Source of the DNA: Pseudomonadota bacterium
GTDB lineage: Bacteria > Pseudomonadota > Gammaproteobacteria > Xanthomonadales > Xanthomonadaceae
Assembly (NCBI GenBank): GCA_019348095.1
Contig: JAHWKC010000077.1
Location: 1-9,109 of the forward strand
Direction: 5' to 3'
DNA: 9,109 bases
The notes under the pieces were generated by a model. That model was not told where the DNA came from and searched no databases. It saw only the letters and a list, made by a program, of their open reading frames with translations. Positions within the stretch are counted from its first letter, which is position 1, and every line of letters begins with the position of its first letter. Of the stretch, positions 1 to 5,394 are shown one piece after another. Both the position numbers and the translations under genes were made by a program.

Positions 1-486
1 GAAGGCGCGGAGCTGGTGATCCACAATGCCGCCTTCGACGTCGGCTTCCTCGACAACGAGCTGCGCCTGGCAGGTGCTTCGTACGGTTGCCTGGCCGACC
101 GCTGCAGGATCGAGGATTCCCTGCTGCTGGCGCGCCACCGCTATCCCGGCCAACGCAATTCACTGGACGCATTGTGCAGGCGGCTCGGGGTCGACAACAC
201 GCACCGCCAGTTGCACGGCGCGCTGCTCGACGCGCAGTTGCTGGCCGAGGTCTACATCGGCCTGACCTCGGGCCAGGACGAGATCGGGTTCGGCAGCGTC
301 GAGGCCGGTGCCGAGGTGGTCGAGGCGGTGCAGTTCCAGAGCGATCCAGGGCGCCCGCGGCCACAGGTGGTGGTCGCACCAGAAGAGCGGCTCGCGCACG
401 AGGCGCGCTTGGCAGCACTGCGCCGGAAAGCCGGCCGCGCGGTCTGGGACATCGCACCCGAGCCGCTTGAGCTGGCGCCGGCCTGA
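1..486 (+). CDS. dnaQ: DNA polymerase III epsilon subunit (3'-5' proofreading exonuclease), 3' part
   Basis: The frame is open from base 1 and ends at TGA 484-486, so the 5' part lies outside the window; 161 codons are present against roughly 240 for the family. The fragment opens with the ExoII motif of DEDDh exonucleases, HNAAFD (fragment residues 8-13, Asp13 a metal ligand). It carries the ExoIII motif HGALLDAQLLAEVY, with catalytic His72 and metal-binding Asp77, and then TSGQDEI, which closely matches the end of the E. coli DnaQ nuclease domain. The remaining ~70 residues, rich in Ala and Arg, correspond to the tail that binds the alpha subunit. The protein removes mismatched nucleotides behind the replicative polymerase. 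It is convergent with the phosphatase gene, 50 bp away. The residues seen are intact and I find no sign of decay. Confidence 0.96.
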   Translation, partial: EGAELVIHNAAFDVGFLDNELRLAGASYGCLADRCRIEDSLLLARHRYPGQRNSLDALCRRLGVDNTHRQLHGALLDAQLLAEVYIGLTSGQDEIGFGSVEAGAEVVEAVQFQSDPGRPRPQVVVAPEERLAHEARLAALRRKAGRAVWDIAPEPLELAPA

Positions 487-495
487 GCTATCCGG

Positions 496-517
496 TCGCG
501 GCTGAAGCCGCTCCTAC
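496..517 (-). repeat. Single REP palindrome, GTAGGAGCG family (family A)
   Basis: Read on the minus strand this begins GTAGGAGCGGCTTCAGCCGC and folds into a GCGGCT/AGCCGC hairpin behind a GTAG head, the hallmark of REP elements mobilised by RAYT (TnpA-REP) proteins. It lies in the 50-bp gap between the convergent ends of dnaQ and the phosphatase gene, the usual place for such elements. The same family occurs as an inverted pair at 7822-7890. It may also help terminate or stabilise both transcripts. Confidence 0.85.
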
Positions 518-536
518 GGCCTCAACCTGACCGGCC

Positions 537-1241
537 TCAGTGCCTGCGGACCAGCACCACGGTGACATTGTCCGAACCGCCGCCGTCCAGCGCCGCGGCG
601 ATCAGCGAATCGACGCATTCCTGCGCGCTGCAATCCTGGTGGCTGAGCACACGCGCGATGCTGCGGTCCTCCACTTCCTCGGTCAGCCCGTCGCTGCACA
701 GCAGCAACTGCATGCCGGGTTTGAGCTCCCCGGTCATGGCTTCGACGTTGAGACTGCGTGGATCGGTAACGCCCAACGCCTGCGTGACCACGTTGCGGTG
801 CGGATGGCTGCGGGCCTGCTCGTGGGTGATCGCGCCGGTGGCGATCAGCTCCTGCACGTAACTGTGGTCCTGCGACAACTGGGCCAGTTGCCCGTCGCGC
901 CACAAGTAGACGCGGCTGTCGCCGACCCAGGCGACCTCGAAACGGCTGCCGCTGATGCGTGCGGCGACCACCGTGGTGCCCATCGGCAAGGCTTCGTTGC
1001 GGCGCTTTGAGGTGCGGATGATCTCCTCGTCGGCAATCCGGATCGCCTGCACCAGCGGCGTGCCGTCGCGGATTTCGCGCACGATCGCGTCGCGCGCCAG
1101 TGCGCTGGCGACCTCACCGTACTCATGTCCGCCCATGCCATCGGCCACCAGCCAGAGCCCCAGCTCACTGTCACCGTAATAGGTGTCCTCATTCAGGTCG
1201 CGGCGCAGGCCGGGGTGCGTGAGGTGTCCGAATTCGATCAT
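537..1241 (-). CDS. PP2C-type serine/threonine protein phosphatase
   Basis: This 234-residue protein is close to a bare PP2C catalytic domain (Stp1/PrpC type) that removes phosphate from Ser/Thr using two or more bound Mg/Mn ions. The motifs appear in order: RRDLNED (13-19), VADGMGGHEYGEVAS with metal-binding Asp34-Gly35 (32-46), MGTTVV (87-92), WVGDSRVYL (105-113), LSQDHSY (122-128), RNVVTQALG (149-157), LLLCSDGL with Asp184 (179-186), and GSDNVTVVLV with Asp224 (222-231). All metal-binding aspartates are present. There is no signal peptide or membrane segment, so it is cytoplasmic. The start is ATG 1239-1241 with only a weak purine run upstream. No Ser/Thr kinase, FHA or type VI secretion gene is next to it, so its substrate cannot be read from context. 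Bacterial PP2Cs usually counter Hanks-type kinases. Confidence 0.95.
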   Translation of the reverse strand: MIEFGHLTHPGLRRDLNEDTYYGDSELGLWLVADGMGGHEYGEVASALARDAIVREIRDGTPLVQAIRIADEEIIRTSKRRNEALPMGTTVVAARISGSRFEVAWVGDSRVYLWRDGQLAQLSQDHSYVQELIATGAITHEQARSHPHRNVVTQALGVTDPRSLNVEAMTGELKPGMQLLLCSDGLTEEVEDRSIARVLSHQDCSAQECVDSLIAAALDGGGSDNVTVVLVRRH

Positions 1242-1507
1242 GGGGCCATCATGCCGGTCGCGTCGCAGGGTCCATTCATCATCAGAAGATAAACGAAATC
1301 ATCGGGGGGCGGGCGGCCGTGGGCAAGGTGTGAAGCGGCGCGGCCGGGCCTCTCCTAGGGGATACGCAAAAACCGGCGCCAGTGGGGCGTCGAGCCGGAT
1401 ATGACGGGCAAACGGGTCATTCCGGACGTGCGGAACCTCCGCGCCGCCGCGGTGGAACTGCGCCCGGGGGAAGCTCGTCCTGCGTACCTGGGTCTATGCA
1501 GATACGC
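1242..1507. other. Gene-poor spacer between phosphatase gene and tRNA-Ser terminator
   Basis: I find no convincing protein gene here; short open frames lack codon bias or a recognisable product. An AT-richer patch at about 1271-1303 stands out from the GC-rich surroundings and is the best place for the phosphatase promoter on the minus strand, but no clear -35/-10 pair is visible. The 11-mer GATACGCAAAA occurs at 1361 and again at 1501, exactly 140 bp apart; the second copy is the T-tract tail of the tRNA terminator. The first copy is preceded by CCTCTCC, the complement of a tRNA-Ser 5' end. This may be a remnant of a duplicated tRNA-Ser/terminator unit. Confidence 0.5.
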
Positions 1508-1528
1508 AAAACGCCCCTTGCGGGGCGC
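1508..1528 (-). terminator. Rho-independent terminator of tRNA-Ser(CGA)
   Basis: On the minus strand, 11 bases after the encoded CCA, the sequence reads CGCCCC-GCAA-GGGGCG followed by TTTTGCG. This is a perfect 6-bp G+C stem with a stable GCAA tetraloop and a T-run, in the right place and orientation to end the tRNA transcript. Confidence 0.85.
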
Positions 1529-1539
1529 TGTGCGGTATC

Positions 1540-1630
1540 TGGCGGAGAGGGGGGGATTCGAACCCCCGAGGCGCTATAAACGCCTGCCTGATTTCGAGTC
1601 AGGTACATTCAACCACTCTGCCACCTCTCC
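1540..1630 (-). tRNA. tRNA-Ser, anticodon CGA
   Basis: On the minus strand the 91-nt gene starts GGAGAGGTGGCAGAGTGG and ends CTCTCCGCCA, so CCA is encoded. The acceptor stem GGAGAGG pairs with CCTCTCC. The anticodon arm is CCTGA-CTCGAAA-TCAGG, giving anticodon CGA for codon UCG. A long variable arm (AGGCG-TTTATAG-CGCCT) marks a class II tRNA of the serine type. The T-arm GGGGG-TTCGAAT-CCCCC is standard. The gene is isolated, with its own promoter and terminator. UCG is a common serine codon in high-GC genomes. I see no integrase or direct repeat that would make it an island insertion site. Confidence 0.97.
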
Positions 1631-1709
1631 GGTGACTGGACCTGTCCATCGGGCGCGGTGTGATTGTCGGCGTCCGATCGAGCGCCCGCGTGGGGCGGCC
1701 CAGCCGGCA

Positions 1710-1738
1710 ATGATACGGGGGCGTCGACGGCTCGACAA
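1710..1738 (-). promoter_or_regulatory. Probable sigma-70 promoter of tRNA-Ser(CGA)
   Basis: On the minus strand TTGTCG (1738-1733) and TATCAT (1715-1710) are separated by exactly 17 bases, close to the sigma-70 consensus. Transcription would start near 1703, leaving a ~70-nt leader for RNase P to remove. The box pair resembles that of the other serine tRNA (TTGTCC-N17-TAGACT at 8240-8212). The region also overlaps possible boxes for the divergent DUF6165 gene. Confidence 0.6.
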
Positions 1739-1792
1739 GGCATTCGCAGGGGCCGTTACACTGTCGGTCTCCCCCGACTGAACGGCTGTGTC

Positions 1793-2200
1793 ATGTCCGA
1801 AATTCTGGCCCCGGTGTCCTTCGGCGAACTGCTCGACAAGATCGCGATCCTGCAGATCAAGTCCGAGCGCATGCGCGACCCCGCCAAACTTTCCAACGTC
1901 CGCAACGAGCTGTCGGCGCTCGAGAAAACCTGGATGGCCCATCCCGCCGCCGGCCACGACATCGTGCGCCTGCGCGCCGAGCTCAAGGCGGTCAACGAAC
2001 GCCTGTGGGTGATCGAGGACGATATACGGGTGCAGGAAAAGCAGCAGGCCTTCGGCGCCGATTTCATCCGGCTCGCCCGCAGCGTCTATTTCGAGAACGA
2101 CGAACGTGCGCGCATCAAGCGCGAGATCAACACCGCGCTGGGCTCGGCTTATGTCGAGGAGAAGTCGTACGAGGACTACAAGGGCGGCGACGCGCCCTGA
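1793..2200 (+). CDS. DUF6165 family protein of unknown function
   Basis: This 135-residue protein resembles what I know as the DUF6165 family. The N-terminal segment SFGELLDKIAILQIKSERM and the following KLSNVRNELSALE look like the conserved opening (a GELLDKI.IL.IK pattern, then KL.NVR.EL). The rest is highly charged and predicted helical, ending in an acidic YVEEKSYEDYKGGD. There is no signal peptide or membrane segment. The chosen start, ATG 1793, places the family motif at residue 9. An in-frame extension to 1664 is open but would run into the tRNA promoter and lacks family character. No strong Shine-Dalgarno is visible. A loose promoter (TCGACA 1732, TACACT 1757, spacing 19) is possible. 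Relatives are often found near lipopolysaccharide or glycosyltransferase genes, and opsX and kdkA lie 0.5-2.5 kb away, so an envelope role is a reasonable guess only. Confidence 0.8.
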   Translation: MSEILAPVSFGELLDKIAILQIKSERMRDPAKLSNVRNELSALEKTWMAHPAAGHDIVRLRAELKAVNERLWVIEDDIRVQEKQQAFGADFIRLARSVYFENDERARIKREINTALGSAYVEEKSYEDYKGGDAP

Positions 2201-2224
2201 CGCGGCATCGGGCGCCCACCGCCC

Positions 2225-2319
2225 GTAGAGCCGAGCTTGCTCGGCTGCTTTTGGCAGCGACGCTGCCGAGCTTGCTCGGCTGTTCCTGGCAACGCGCAGC
2301 CGAGCAAGCTCGGCTCTAC
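2225..2319. repeat. Tripartite REP cluster, GTAGAGCCGAGC family (family B)
   Basis: A 22-bp unit (2225-2246) begins GTAGAGCCGAGCTTGC and folds as AGCCGAGC/GCTCGGCT. Its exact reverse complement occupies 2298-2319 and ends in CTAC, so both GTAG heads face outward. A third copy of the palindrome (2265-2281) in direct orientation lacks the GTAG head, and a GGCAGCG-A-CGCTGCC hairpin (2253-2267) overlaps it. It lies between the convergent ends of the DUF6165 gene and the 113-residue gene. GTAG-headed palindromes of this kind are abundant in Stenotrophomonas (SMAG elements) and relatives, and are thought to be moved by RAYT transposases. Confidence 0.9.
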
Positions 2320-2327
2320 GTGGCCGG

Positions 2328-2669
2328 TCAGCTCGCCAGCGCGTAGGCGGCCACGGCGAAGCCCAGCAGCGCCGCGGTAATGGCCACCAGCGACAGCCGC
2401 TCGGCGCGGCTGAGTTGCCGCTCCAGTGTGCCGAGCTTGCGGTCCAGTTCGACCGAGGCCTGCTGCAGCGAGGCGATGGTCTTCTGCATCTCCTCGGCCA
2501 GCAGCCTGATTGATTCGGCATTCTGCGCCGCCGCATCCTGCAGCTCGATGATCTGCTGCGGTACCAGGTCCGGTGCCTTGTCCGGATTCCGGCTCCGGGT
2601 GAAGATCGGTTTCGCCATCTGGATGATGTCGGGCAGGAACGGCGCGACCACCGTGAACCATGCGGCCAT
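2328..2669 (-). CDS. Small coiled-coil protein with C-terminal membrane segment, unknown function
   Basis: I do not recognise a family for this 113-residue protein. A mildly hydrophobic start (WFTVVAPFLPDIIQM, 4-18) is followed by a short basic linker (KPIFTRSRNPDK). Next comes a long heptad-like helix from about 38 to 91 (IIELQDAAAQNAESIRLLAEE and on through LDRKLGTLERQLSRAERL), then one clear membrane helix (about 92-111, SLVAITAALLGFAVAAYAL). This suggests a tail-anchored, probably oligomeric inner-membrane protein. The start ATG 2667-2669 has a good ribosome site, GGGAG at 2680-2676, 6 bases upstream. It lies 87 bp downstream of opsX on the same strand and could share its transcript. Codon use looks native. 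The ribosome site, strong secondary-structure pattern and REP cluster right after the stop support a real gene. Confidence 0.8.
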   Translation of the reverse strand: MAAWFTVVAPFLPDIIQMAKPIFTRSRNPDKAPDLVPQQIIELQDAAAQNAESIRLLAEEMQKTIASLQQASVELDRKLGTLERQLSRAERLSLVAITAALLGFAVAAYALAS

Positions 2670-2756
2670 GAAGCACTCCCGTTTGTTGATGTGGGCTGAT
2701 GTGATGCGGCGCGATGAAGGTCCTAGCGAGTATGCCTGCCGGGCCCTGCGTCGCCG

Positions 2757-3794
2757 TCAGCGGTGGTCGGCGAGGTAGCGTTCGAACGCGGCCACCGCGT
2801 CCGCCACCGTGATCAGGTCCATCACCCCTTCGTGCTCGATCTTGCGGCCCCACCGGAGCTCGCCCGCCGGCTTGCCCAGGTATTTGCGCGCGGCATCGTC
2901 GTAGCGGTCCACGCAATAGCGCCGGTCGCTGTACGGCCCACTGCGCGCGGGGTTGCTGGCCGCGTGCAGGCCCAGCACCGCGGTGCCCATGGCGTTGGCG
3001 ATATGCATCGGGCCGGAGTCCGGCGTCATCAGCAGCTGGCCGCGTTCGAGCAGCGCCGGCAGTTGCTTGAGCGTGTCCTTGCCGACCAGGTCCAGCGCCG
3101 GGCCCGGCATCGCGGCGAGGATGCGGTCGGCGGTTGCGCGTTCCAGCTCGCTGCGCCCGCCGCACAGCACCACGCGCCAGCCGCGAGCGGCCGCATGCGC
3201 GGCGACCGCGGCGTAGCGCTCGGTGCGCCAGTTGCGCAGCACGTGGCTGGAACAGGGCGAGATCAGCAGGGTCGGTGTGCCGTCGTCGGGCCACTGCGCG
3301 CGCGCCCACTCGCGGGCGGCCTCAGGCACCGGCAGGTCCCAGGCGACGGTGGTCTGTCGCAGGCCCAGCGGTTCGCAAAAGCTGCCGATCGCATCGAGCA
3401 CGTGGATGCCCGGCCTTGCCGGGATGCGCTCGTTGATGAAAAGGCCGTGGCCGTCCCGGGCCCGCGCGCGGTCGTAGCCGATCCGCCGCCGGGCCGGAAC
3501 GAACGCCGACAGCAGGTTGGCGCGCGCCGCGACCTGCATCTGCAGCAAAGCATCGAACCGACCCCGATGAAGCCGCCTGTCGCGCAGCTCGCGGCGCAGC
3601 GTGCGCATGCCGGCCAGTCCGCTGTGCTTGTCGTACTCGATGAACTCGACCCCCTCCAGCCCGGCCAGCAGCCGATGCTCGCCCTTGCCGATCACCCAGG
3701 CCAGCCGGACGTGTGGCCAGTGGGCCCGCAGCGTTCTCACCAGCGGCACGACATGGGTCACATCGCCCAGCGCCGACAGACGGAGCAGGCACAC
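2757..3794 (-). CDS. opsX: Lipopolysaccharide heptosyltransferase I, OpsX type (GT9)
   Basis: This GT-B glycosyltransferase of family 9 transfers L,D-heptose from ADP-heptose to Kdo in the lipopolysaccharide inner core, at the cytoplasmic face of the inner membrane. Counting from GTG 3792-3794 (345 residues), the first Rossmann strand and glycine turn are LLRLSALGD (3-11, Asp11 conserved in the family), followed by WVIGK (33-37). The C-terminal donor domain has ISPCSSHVLRNW (178-189) and the GT9 signature DSGPMHIANAMG (259-270). The SALGD.TH opening, the WVIGK motif and the neighbouring kdkA point to the OpsX branch, which acts on phosphorylated Kdo, rather than classical WaaC. opsX was first known as an exopolysaccharide/LPS and virulence gene of Xanthomonas. 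The start is doubtful: the GTG has no ribosome site, while an in-frame ATT at 3821-3819 has one (354 residues). Confidence 0.92.
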   Translation of the reverse strand: MCLLRLSALGDVTHVVPLVRTLRAHWPHVRLAWVIGKGEHRLLAGLEGVEFIEYDKHSGLAGMRTLRRELRDRRLHRGRFDALLQMQVAARANLLSAFVPARRRIGYDRARARDGHGLFINERIPARPGIHVLDAIGSFCEPLGLRQTTVAWDLPVPEAAREWARAQWPDDGTPTLLISPCSSHVLRNWRTERYAAVAAHAAARGWRVVLCGGRSELERATADRILAAMPGPALDLVGKDTLKQLPALLERGQLLMTPDSGPMHIANAMGTAVLGLHAASNPARSGPYSDRRYCVDRYDDAARKYLGKPAGELRWGRKIEHEGVMDLITVADAVAAFERYLADHR

Positions 3795-3818
3795 GGACGC
3801 AGGTGCACGGTCGGTTTG

Positions 3819-3832
3819 AATTGCTAGACTCC
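3819..3832 (-). promoter_or_regulatory. Possible ribosome site and ATT start for opsX
   Basis: On the minus strand GGAG (3832-3829) is followed by 7 bases and ATT (3821-3819), in frame with opsX. This would add MQTDRAPAS before VCLLRLSALGD. No ATG, GTG or TTG exists in frame between here and well inside kdkA. ATT starts are rare but known (E. coli infC and pcnB). The alternative GTG at 3794 has no purine-rich sequence before it. Confidence 0.4.
3822..3830 (+). promoter_or_regulatory. Extended -10 promoter of kdkA, near-leaderless
   Basis: TGCTAGACT is a good extended -10 (TGn-TAGACT). The hexamer ends 7 bases before the kdkA ATG at 3838, so the transcript would begin at or just before the start codon. 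No good -35 is visible, as often seen with extended -10 promoters. The same bases overlap the possible opsX ribosome site on the other strand. Confidence 0.5.
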
Positions 3833-3837
3833 GGTTG

Positions 3838-4587
3838 ATGACGGGGTATGACGCTGCTGAAGGACTGACGCCGTTCCGCGACGACAGCGGCTACGGCGCG
3901 ATTCTGTTCGACCTCACCCGGGTGCGGCAAGCGAGCGCGGACTGGTTCTCGCCGGCGTTCTGGGGCGAACGTGCGCGGCCGGTGGAAAGCGGTGGCCGCG
4001 GTGGCGCGTGGTTCGTCGATGCGCCGTTCGGCCCGGCACTGCTGCGACGCTACCTGTGCGGCGGGCTGGGGGCTCATCTCAATCGCGACCGCTACCTCTG
4101 GCATGGCGCCAACAAGACCCGCAGTTTCGCCGAATTCCGCCTGACCCGTGCGATGGCTGAAAAGGGCGTGCCGGTGCCGCGGCCGATCGCCGCCTATTAC
4201 CGGCGCGTCGGCCTGCGCTACCAAGCCGCGATCGTGCTGGAGCGGCTCGACGACGTGCGCTCGCTAGCCGATCGCGCCGCGGTCGCCGGCGACGGCGCGC
4301 CGTGGGAGGAGGCCGGCCGGCTGATCGCCCGCACCCATCGTGCCGGGCTGGACCATGCCGACCTCAACGCCCACAACCTGCTGTTCAATCCCGCCGGGCA
4401 GGGCTGGGTGATCGACCTGGACCGCGGCGAGCTGCGCATTCCAGCCACGCGCTGGCGGGAGGGCAATCTCACCCGGCTCAAGCGCTCGCTGCTGAAGCTG
4501 CGCGGAATACGGCCGGTCAGCGAGGTCGAGCGCGACTTCGCGCGCCTGCGCGCGGCCTATGATCGCGTCTGGCAACGTGGCTATTGA
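3838..4587 (+). CDS. kdkA: 3-deoxy-D-manno-octulosonic acid (Kdo) kinase
   Basis: This 249-residue protein is a Kdo kinase, which phosphorylates the Kdo residue attached to lipid A using ATP, at the inner face of the inner membrane. It has the eukaryotic-kinase-like fold of the RIO/WaaP group. The N-terminal lobe contains [14 protein letters not shown] (75-88), followed by the FAEFRL segment (98-102) and PVPRPIAAY (112-120). The catalytic loop is [11 protein letters not shown] (173-183, catalytic Asp175, metal-binding Asn180) and the metal-binding DFG equivalent is VIDLDRGE (191-198, Asp193). The length matches the family (about 240-250). ATG 3838 is preferred over TTG 3835 because it fits the extended -10 promoter. 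It is divergent from opsX, as in organisms such as Haemophilus, where kdkA and opsX are also neighbours, implying a core with one phosphorylated Kdo. Confidence 0.95.
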   Translation: MTGYDAAEGLTPFRDDSGYGAILFDLTRVRQASADWFSPAFWGERARPVESGGRGGAWFVDAPFGPALLRRYLCGGLGAHLNRDRYLWHGANKTRSFAEFRLTRAMAEKGVPVPRPIAAYYRRVGLRYQAAIVLERLDDVRSLADRAAVAGDGAPWEEAGRLIARTHRAGLDHADLNAHNLLFNPAGQGWVIDLDRGELRIPATRWREGNLTRLKRSLLKLRGIRPVSEVERDFARLRAAYDRVWQRGY

Positions 4588-4638
4588 TGCGCCGGCGCTG
4601 ATAAGCCGGCCCGGATCGGCACAGGTGGACGTGAATTG

Positions 4639-5394
4639 ATGGGTTGGCAATTGCGCCTGCAGGGCGTGGGCAACGCCTCGGCGGTCGAGCTGGGCTCGGC
4701 GATGGCGACGATAGAGCGCGATGGCGCGCCGTGGCTGACGATCGACTGCGGCGGCGAGGGGCTGACCGCGTATCTCGCGCACTACGGCGAGGCCCCGCGT
4801 GCGCTGTTCGTGACCCATACCCATCTCGACCACGTGGGCGGTTTCGAGCGCCTGTTCGTCGAGAACTATTTCGACCCGGTGCGGCGCGGCCGGGTGCGCC
4901 TGTACGTGCCGGCGAAACTGGTGGCGCTGCTGCACCAGCGCGTCGGTGATTATCCCAACGCCCTGGCCGAGGGCGGCGCGAACTTCTGGGACGCGTTCCA
5001 GGTGATCCCGGTCGGGGACGCGTTCTGGCACGACGGCGTGCGGCTGGAGGTGTTCCCGGCGCGGCACCACTGGCCGGACTCCGCCTTCGGCCTGCGCCTG
5101 CACGGTAGTCTGGTCTGGACCGGCGATACCCGCCCGATCCCCGAGGTGCTGGCGAAGTTCGCCGACGCCGGCGAGGTGATCGCGCACGACTGCGCGCTGC
5201 ATGGCAATCCGTCGCACAGCGGCATCGAGGATCTGGAGCGCGAATATCCGCGCGAACTGCTCGATCGCTGCGTGCTGTACCACTACGCCAGCGGCGAGGA
5301 CGGCGCGGCGCTGGCGGCGCGCGGTTACCGCATCGTGCGTCCCGGCGAGGCGCTGGCGTTGAACGAGCCGACCGCACCGCGGTCGAATCGGTGA
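4639..5394 (+). CDS. MBL-fold metallo-hydrolase, substrate unknown
   Basis: This 251-residue cytoplasmic protein has a complete metallo-beta-lactamase-fold metal site: HTHLDH (60-65), His143/His144 in PARHHWPDSAFG, Asp163 in WTGDTRPIPE, a further HDC (183-185) in IAHDCALHGNPSHSG, and a late His215 in VLYHYASGE. The order resembles the RNase Z/phosphodiesterase-like branch rather than a drug-hydrolysing beta-lactamase, but the RNase Z substrate arm is not seen and there is no signal peptide. The start ATG 4639 (an in-frame TTG at 4636 is less likely) has AGGTGG 10 bases upstream. A GCCGGC-N8-GCCGGC hairpin (4591-4610) lies in the 51-bp gap after kdkA, without a T-run, so transcription may continue from kdkA. 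Its stop overlaps the moaA start, suggesting coupled translation and perhaps a link to cofactor synthesis; no such role is established to my knowledge. Confidence 0.9.
   Translation: MGWQLRLQGVGNASAVELGSAMATIERDGAPWLTIDCGGEGLTAYLAHYGEAPRALFVTHTHLDHVGGFERLFVENYFDPVRRGRVRLYVPAKLVALLHQRVGDYPNALAEGGANFWDAFQVIPVGDAFWHDGVRLEVFPARHHWPDSAFGLRLHGSLVWTGDTRPIPEVLAKFADAGEVIAHDCALHGNPSHSGIEDLEREYPRELLDRCVLYHYASGEDGAALAARGYRIVRPGEALALNEPTAPRSNR

Noticed and set aside
1540..1630. tRNA-Ser(CGA) as an integration site of a genomic island
   Set aside because: No integrase gene, no duplicated tRNA 3' end of useful length and no accessory cargo; only a 7-base GGAGAGG match nearby.
1664..1792. N-terminal extension of the DUF6165 protein to 1664
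   Set aside because: The extra 43 codons cover the tRNA-Ser promoter and look random; the family motif fits a start at 1793.
2225..2319. CRISPR-like repeat array
   Set aside because: The repeats are palindromic, inverted relative to each other and unevenly spaced, with GTAG heads; this is REP structure, not repeat-spacer structure.
1574..2536. Minus-strand open frame of 320 codons running through tRNA-Ser(CGA), the DUF6165 gene and REP family B
   Set aside because: It crosses an intact tRNA and a REP cluster and matches no family; an artefact of high GC.
2763..3827. Open frame of 354 codons on the plus strand opposite opsX
   Set aside because: Shadow of opsX; the translated sequence is low-complexity Arg/Gln/Ala/Val with no motif.
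5300..5394. Moco riboswitch upstream of moaA
   Set aside because: moaA begins inside the stop codon of the MBL gene, so there is no untranslated leader to hold one.
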